A stretch of 40,006 nucleotides of DNA from the NCBI GenBank assembly GCA_025201705.1, contig MU616772.1, positions 3,499-43,504 on the forward strand, in the 5' to 3' direction. Both the position numbers and the translations under genes were made by a program. Source of the stretch: Dissophora ornata. Lineage: Eukaryota; Mortierellomycota; Mortierellomycetes; Mortierellales; Mortierellaceae. Position 1 is the first letter of the stretch, and each line of letters starts with the position of its first letter. Positions 35,962 through 40,006 of the stretch are shown in pieces. Below the pieces are notes generated by a model. That model made no database searches. It was given only the letters and a program-made list of their open reading frames with translations, and was not told the origin of the DNA.

Positions 35962-38900
35962 ATGGCGAGTCCTCCTCACAACAATCCTCTCACCACGAGG
36001 ATCCATCATCCAAAGAATGCAAAGGCAACCACAGAGATCAAGGAAGGTAAAAAAAGTCTCTCCTGCTCCTCTTTCCTCCTTCCCTTCCCACGTTTTTTTC
36101 TTTTCTTTTCTTTCGGTCTTCAGTTTATTTCGTCTCTGCTAGCCACGCTGTCTCGCCTGGAGCTCTCCTGACATGCATGAGCCCTTGTCGCTATCCTGGC
36201 ATTGTGCCATCGTTTTACGAGGCGCCTCTGGCTGTTACTTTTCTTCCTGTCGAGAAAACGAGGTGTGAGCGATATCACCGCGTTCCCCACTAAGACCTGG
36301 GATACGTATCTGCCGTTGCTGCTTTGTTCTCTGTTTTCGGCGCTGTCTTTCAAGAAACTCCCTTTTTTCGTAAACATCTGCCCGATGATCAGCTCTGTCT
36401 TCTCCCTCCCTCCCTCCCTCCTCTTTCTTGTGGACTAAAGATAGGGACTATCCCGAGTGCAAGTGCATCCTATTACCTTCGTGTCCTCGTCCTTGCCCCC
36501 AAAGAACAATATTCGAAAGCACCCCGCGCGAGACCGATGTGACCTCGAGCCATCCATCTTCATCTCCTTACTGTTTACACAGTAGCACGTCTTACAGCCC
36601 CCTCCCCTTCCCCATCGCATTGATCAACGCGTCCTTGTCCCCTACCACCTATTTCATATCCGATATCCGGATATTCCTGGATAGCTTCGCACGTTGCTCA
36701 AACATGTGTGCTGGAGGTACCGGATTCCGTGTTTTCGAGCAGTGTGAGCGTGCTGATGTCTGCTGCAATCTTTCTATCTCTCTGTGTGTACATACATGTC
36801 GTGTATTGTGTTCATGAGCGCACATGTGCGTGTGTCTGCGTGCGCTTATTGTGTTGGGCCGTTTCTGTGTCCAATGTGGTTCATTGTTCAATCCCCTTTT
36901 TTGTACACTGTTGCGCCATCTCTTCTTCCCAGTTTGCCTCCATTCGGTCTCTATTTCCTTGCCTTTTATCATTGCTGGAAGTAGCAAAGATGTGATACTG
37001 GCCTGCCACCACTTTAACAATGGCTCAATTGCGAGGGTGGGAGGCAAAGGCTAGCAAATGCAGATACGGGGAGGAGCAGTACGATATTGGAAACGAAAGG
37101 AGGCTCAGAGTGTGTGTGACACAAGGTGTACCTTTGGTATGGCTACTATGCCTCTGACCCCCTTATCTTTTGCAGAACCCTCTCTCTCTGCTTTGCCGGC
37201 AAGACTGAACACCACACCACGCGCTAGAACAGCTCGAAAACAGCTCCACTACAACGGCTTCATTGCCTCCTATCACCGCCGCTAAATACAACACCCGCCT
37301 TCTCTTCCCCTCCCTTTGCTAGATCCAGAGCTATGGAGGGACATTCAAGCCAATGTGCGCAAGATGGACGATCTCTACGACGCCACGTTCTACACCTGGC
37401 TGCGGTCCGAGGACAATGTCCTAGTCACAGCGTCGTATCTGCAGCGGCTCGCTGGCGAATACGATCTTGATCGGATCGAGCATGCTCTCTGCTGGCTAGT
37501 CAACGGATGGCGCCTCGAGTCGATTGCCATACTGGTCAAGCAGGTCACTTTCGACTGGGTTCTAGCCAAAGGCGACCAAGGTAGACACCTCGTTCGAGCA
37601 TTTCCATGTTCCGCCTCACGCTCTTCAACCCCCCTGTCTGTTCATTAGATTGACACTCCTTCCATTCTTTCATCCCCAGGTGAACTAAATAGGGCAAGAC
37701 TTGTATTGGCTCTTACCGACAACTGGGCCATCCAGTACATTGCCCGTCTGGCTTGCACTCTCTTGATCAGCGCCATAGAATCGTCACCACCTGCGCCCCT
37801 ACTCAAGTTCTCGTCAACGCACTCGCGCATGTCGTCCATGCCTAGTTCTCCAGTAGCCTCGCCTTCTTTAACCATGACTGCGACCATGTTTGGCCCAGAA
37901 GGACACCCCTATGGATTATCCTTGGCTTCGACATCCCGCCCGATCACACCTCCTCTGTCGTCGCGGTCTACCGCTTCGTCTTCGCCATCATCACCCTCAC
38001 CTTCGCTGGCAACCTCGCCCGTGTTCTCCACCTTTGCACCGCAGCCAACACATGGGCGACGGATGGCAGTATCAAGGAGACTGGGCTCCCCCATGCACAC
38101 GACTATGCATTCGTCCACGGCAGAAGAGGTAGCACTCCAACTAGGACGGCCCGCGTCCGCAGCAAGGCCATTATCGCCAGCCCTTTCCGCAGGATCCCAT
38201 CGCACTGGCCACTATCGCCAGAGCTCATCCAATCTGCAGCAGCAACGGCAGCAGGATCATACCCAACATGGAGTCCTCACCACTCCATCGCATCCATCCT
38301 TCACAGCCAACTCTGTATCAGCCACCACAAACATATACCCTCCCCAACAACAAGCGAGTTATCACCCCCACAACTGCACCGTATCGCACCATCACCACCC
38401 TTCGCATCAGCAGCAGCAGCACGCCCACCGTAGCTTGGCCCATGCTCCCCGTAGCCATGGCTCGCATGCACGGCAACAGTCGCAGCCAGGAACAGTTTCA
38501 TCCTCAAAGCAGCACTGGCTCCAGCAACAGTCATCATACTCGAGCAGTCCTGTCTTTTACATGAACAAGTCGCTGTTTATGGAGGAGCTGTCTAGGAAAT
38601 GGAGCTTTTGTAGGCTGTCAGAGTTTTTCCAATGCATGGACCCAGATGCGGGAATTAAGCACAGATTCAAATGCAAGCTACTAAAGGAAAGTGCGCTGAA
38701 GGAAGAGCTGAGCCAAAAGCAACATTCATCGACATCTGTAAAGAATGCCTCGATGCAACAACAAAAGTTGAATCAAGAGCAGAATTCACCCTTGGAAGGC
38801 AAAGACCCTGATGGGAAATTGACTGCAACCGTAGACGTCCCGTTGTCACCAATGGACCAAACCCCCCTGGAAGCTACCATCATCAACGACAGAGTCGACG

Positions 38901-39892
38901 TCTCAGGGGACGTAGTTATGACAGAAGACGATCCAAACCATCGGCACCAAGCAAATGATGGCCCCCCATCGACCTTTGCGCCATCGTCATCGATAACGCG
39001 TCCCTCCATGACGCCTACATCTTTGGTTCAGCAAACCAGGGATATCTGCGAAGCCATCTCTTTACATCCATTCGACAGCACTGTAGAAACCTCAGTGGCG
39101 GCAACCAGCGCGAGGACCGCCACTGTATCGGCCCCGATCAATTTAGTCCAGTTGCAGCATGACCAGGCTCAATACCACTCTCTGCAGTCCTTCTCGCATG
39201 GGGATTATAATGACGATATGAACTCTGGGCTGAGCCGTGGATGCAAGAGCACGGATGGGAGTCATCAGCACTGTCGGGCGCAGACTGTCGAGGCAATTAT
39301 GTCTGGTGGTCTCGGAACAACAGGCTCCCGCTTGTCCTCTTCGTCTTCCTCGTCTTCTTCGTCCGCAACATCTCCAACACCAACATCCTCAGCCTCAGCC
39401 TCACTCTCAACCCTGACTTTGGCAGAGTCAGGAATGGAGCAAGCAACAAGGCCAATGTCGCAACCACAGACGCCCTATGGCTCGAACTTTACGACGCAGG
39501 CACTTTATCGCCATGTGACCACGCTCTCGGCGGCTCCAGTCTCCACATCGACTATGCCATCATCCTCAACGTCTGTGGCTGCATCGTCGTCAGCAACAAC
39601 TCTGAGCATCACTGCTAATGTTGGCCAACGCCATACTCACGACTCCACGTCGACGAAAAGAAAGAACTCACTTGGGGTGAGTTTGACGTCACCATCCCAT
39701 TGTTCCTCGTTCTCGTCGACATCATCCTCATCAGCGTCGGCGCACTCGTCTGCAGACGCATCCATGTCGTCATCTTCTGCCATCTTTCCAGGTGCCCGTC
39801 GTACGAGTACAAGCACCAGTACCACGAATGAGGATCTGAAGCGATTGCGGTGCAGTCGACAGAACAGCACGTCCTCTTCGTCAGGCATTTAG
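35962..39892 (+). CDS. Unrecognised 851-aa fungal protein with conserved-looking N-terminal domain
   Basis: Three exons: 35962-36046, 37323-37580 and 37680-39892; 2556 nt, 851 aa. Phases match (1, then 1) and the lengths sum to whole codons. I do not recognise the family. After a 28-residue leader (MASPPHNNPLTTRIHH and onward) comes a folded-looking helical domain at about residues 29-145: DPELWRDIQANVRKMDDLYD, FYTWLRSEDNVL, LQRLAGEYDLDRIEHALCWL, FDWVLAKGDQGELNRARLVL and NWAIQYIARLACTLLI. A second compact patch at about 408-450 (SLFMEELSRKWSFCRLSEFF, HRFKCKLLKE) sits between long Ser/Thr/Gln/His-rich disordered regions, and the C-terminus is Ser-rich with a short basic KRKNS and DLKRLRC. This resembles a regulatory or signalling protein; no catalytic motif is seen. 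Exons 2 and 3 are well supported. Exon 1 rests on splice sites and phase, and implies a 1276-nt intron, far longer than any other here, so another first exon inside 36047-37322 is possible. Confidence 0.75.
36047..37322 (+). other. Long first intron (1.28 kb) of the 35962 gene
   Basis: Starts GTAAAA and ends TTTGCTAG. It is T- and CT-rich with a TG-rich patch near 36780-36845 (TGTGTGTACATACATGTCG, GTGCGTGTGTCTGCGTG). Short open frames exist but none reads as a known protein. It might hold an alternative promoter or first exon, or an intronic noncoding transcript. Confidence 0.5.
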
Positions 39893-40006
39893 GAGAGACG
39901 GGCGCATGAGCTTTTTTTTTTTTTTGTTATTGTTTCTTCAAACTTCATTTTGCACATTTGCATTCTTTCCTCTGTAATCCTCTGTAGTAGTTTTTTTTTT
40001 TCCCCC

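Noticed and set aside
34894..36171. 425-codon open frame on the plus strand.
   Set aside because: It is opened by CT-dinucleotide and CCAT arrays and reads as Ser/Leu/Pro repeats; only its last part (35962-36046) serves as a plausible exon.

Overview
This is nuclear DNA of a fungus. Ten protein-coding genes are supported, most of them split by short GT-AG introns (about 75-150 nt). The introns have T-rich acceptors, and several have CTAAC- or TTAAT-like branch points. Near-canonical AATAAA sites follow several genes, and there is no operon structure. A Sel1-repeat (HCP-like) gene, Ser/Gln-rich regulatory proteins, CT-rich leaders and about 50% GC suggest an early-diverging lineage, probably Mortierellomycotina/Mucoromycota. 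That placement is inference; no marker gene here fixes the species.

Layout. 1-1364 (+): 3' part of a Sel1-repeat gene cut by the window edge. 2231-11643 (+): UTP20, the giant HEAT-repeat scaffold of the 90S pre-ribosome, rebuilt as 9 exons/2859 aa. 11816-14103 (-): SWC4/DMAP1, shared subunit of SWR1 and NuA4, convergent with UTP20. 14990-16746 (+): GID8, subunit of the GID/CTLH ubiquitin ligase, with an unusual N-terminal extension that contains a hydrophobic segment. 17547-18274 (-): UPS2/PRELI-family mitochondrial lipid-transfer protein. 18275-20630: gene-poor stretch. 20631-21995 (+): intronless UNC93-like (DUF895) membrane transporter. 22252-25911 (+): alanyl-tRNA synthetase with a putative mitochondrial presequence and bacterial, alphaproteobacteria-like signatures, 10 exons/943 aa. 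26938-30406 (-): RTC4-domain protein with a very long disordered N-terminus. 30947-33584 (-): unrecognised 839-aa Ser/Gln-rich protein with a SAP-like motif. 33585-35961: gene-poor, then a strongly CT-rich leader with a (TC)24 tract. 35962-39892 (+): unrecognised 851-aa fungal protein with a 1.28-kb first intron.

The genes do not form a pathway cluster. They are mostly independent housekeeping genes for ribosome assembly, chromatin, protein turnover, and mitochondrial lipid transfer and translation, next to two large poorly characterised regulatory-type proteins. All multi-exon models close in frame and sum to whole codons, which is the main internal support for the exon joins. I found no convincing tRNA, rRNA, CRISPR array, transposon or new multi-gene system. 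The items most worth a second look are the GID8 N-terminus, the bacterial-type AlaRS, the two unrecognised large proteins and the RTC4-family protein.
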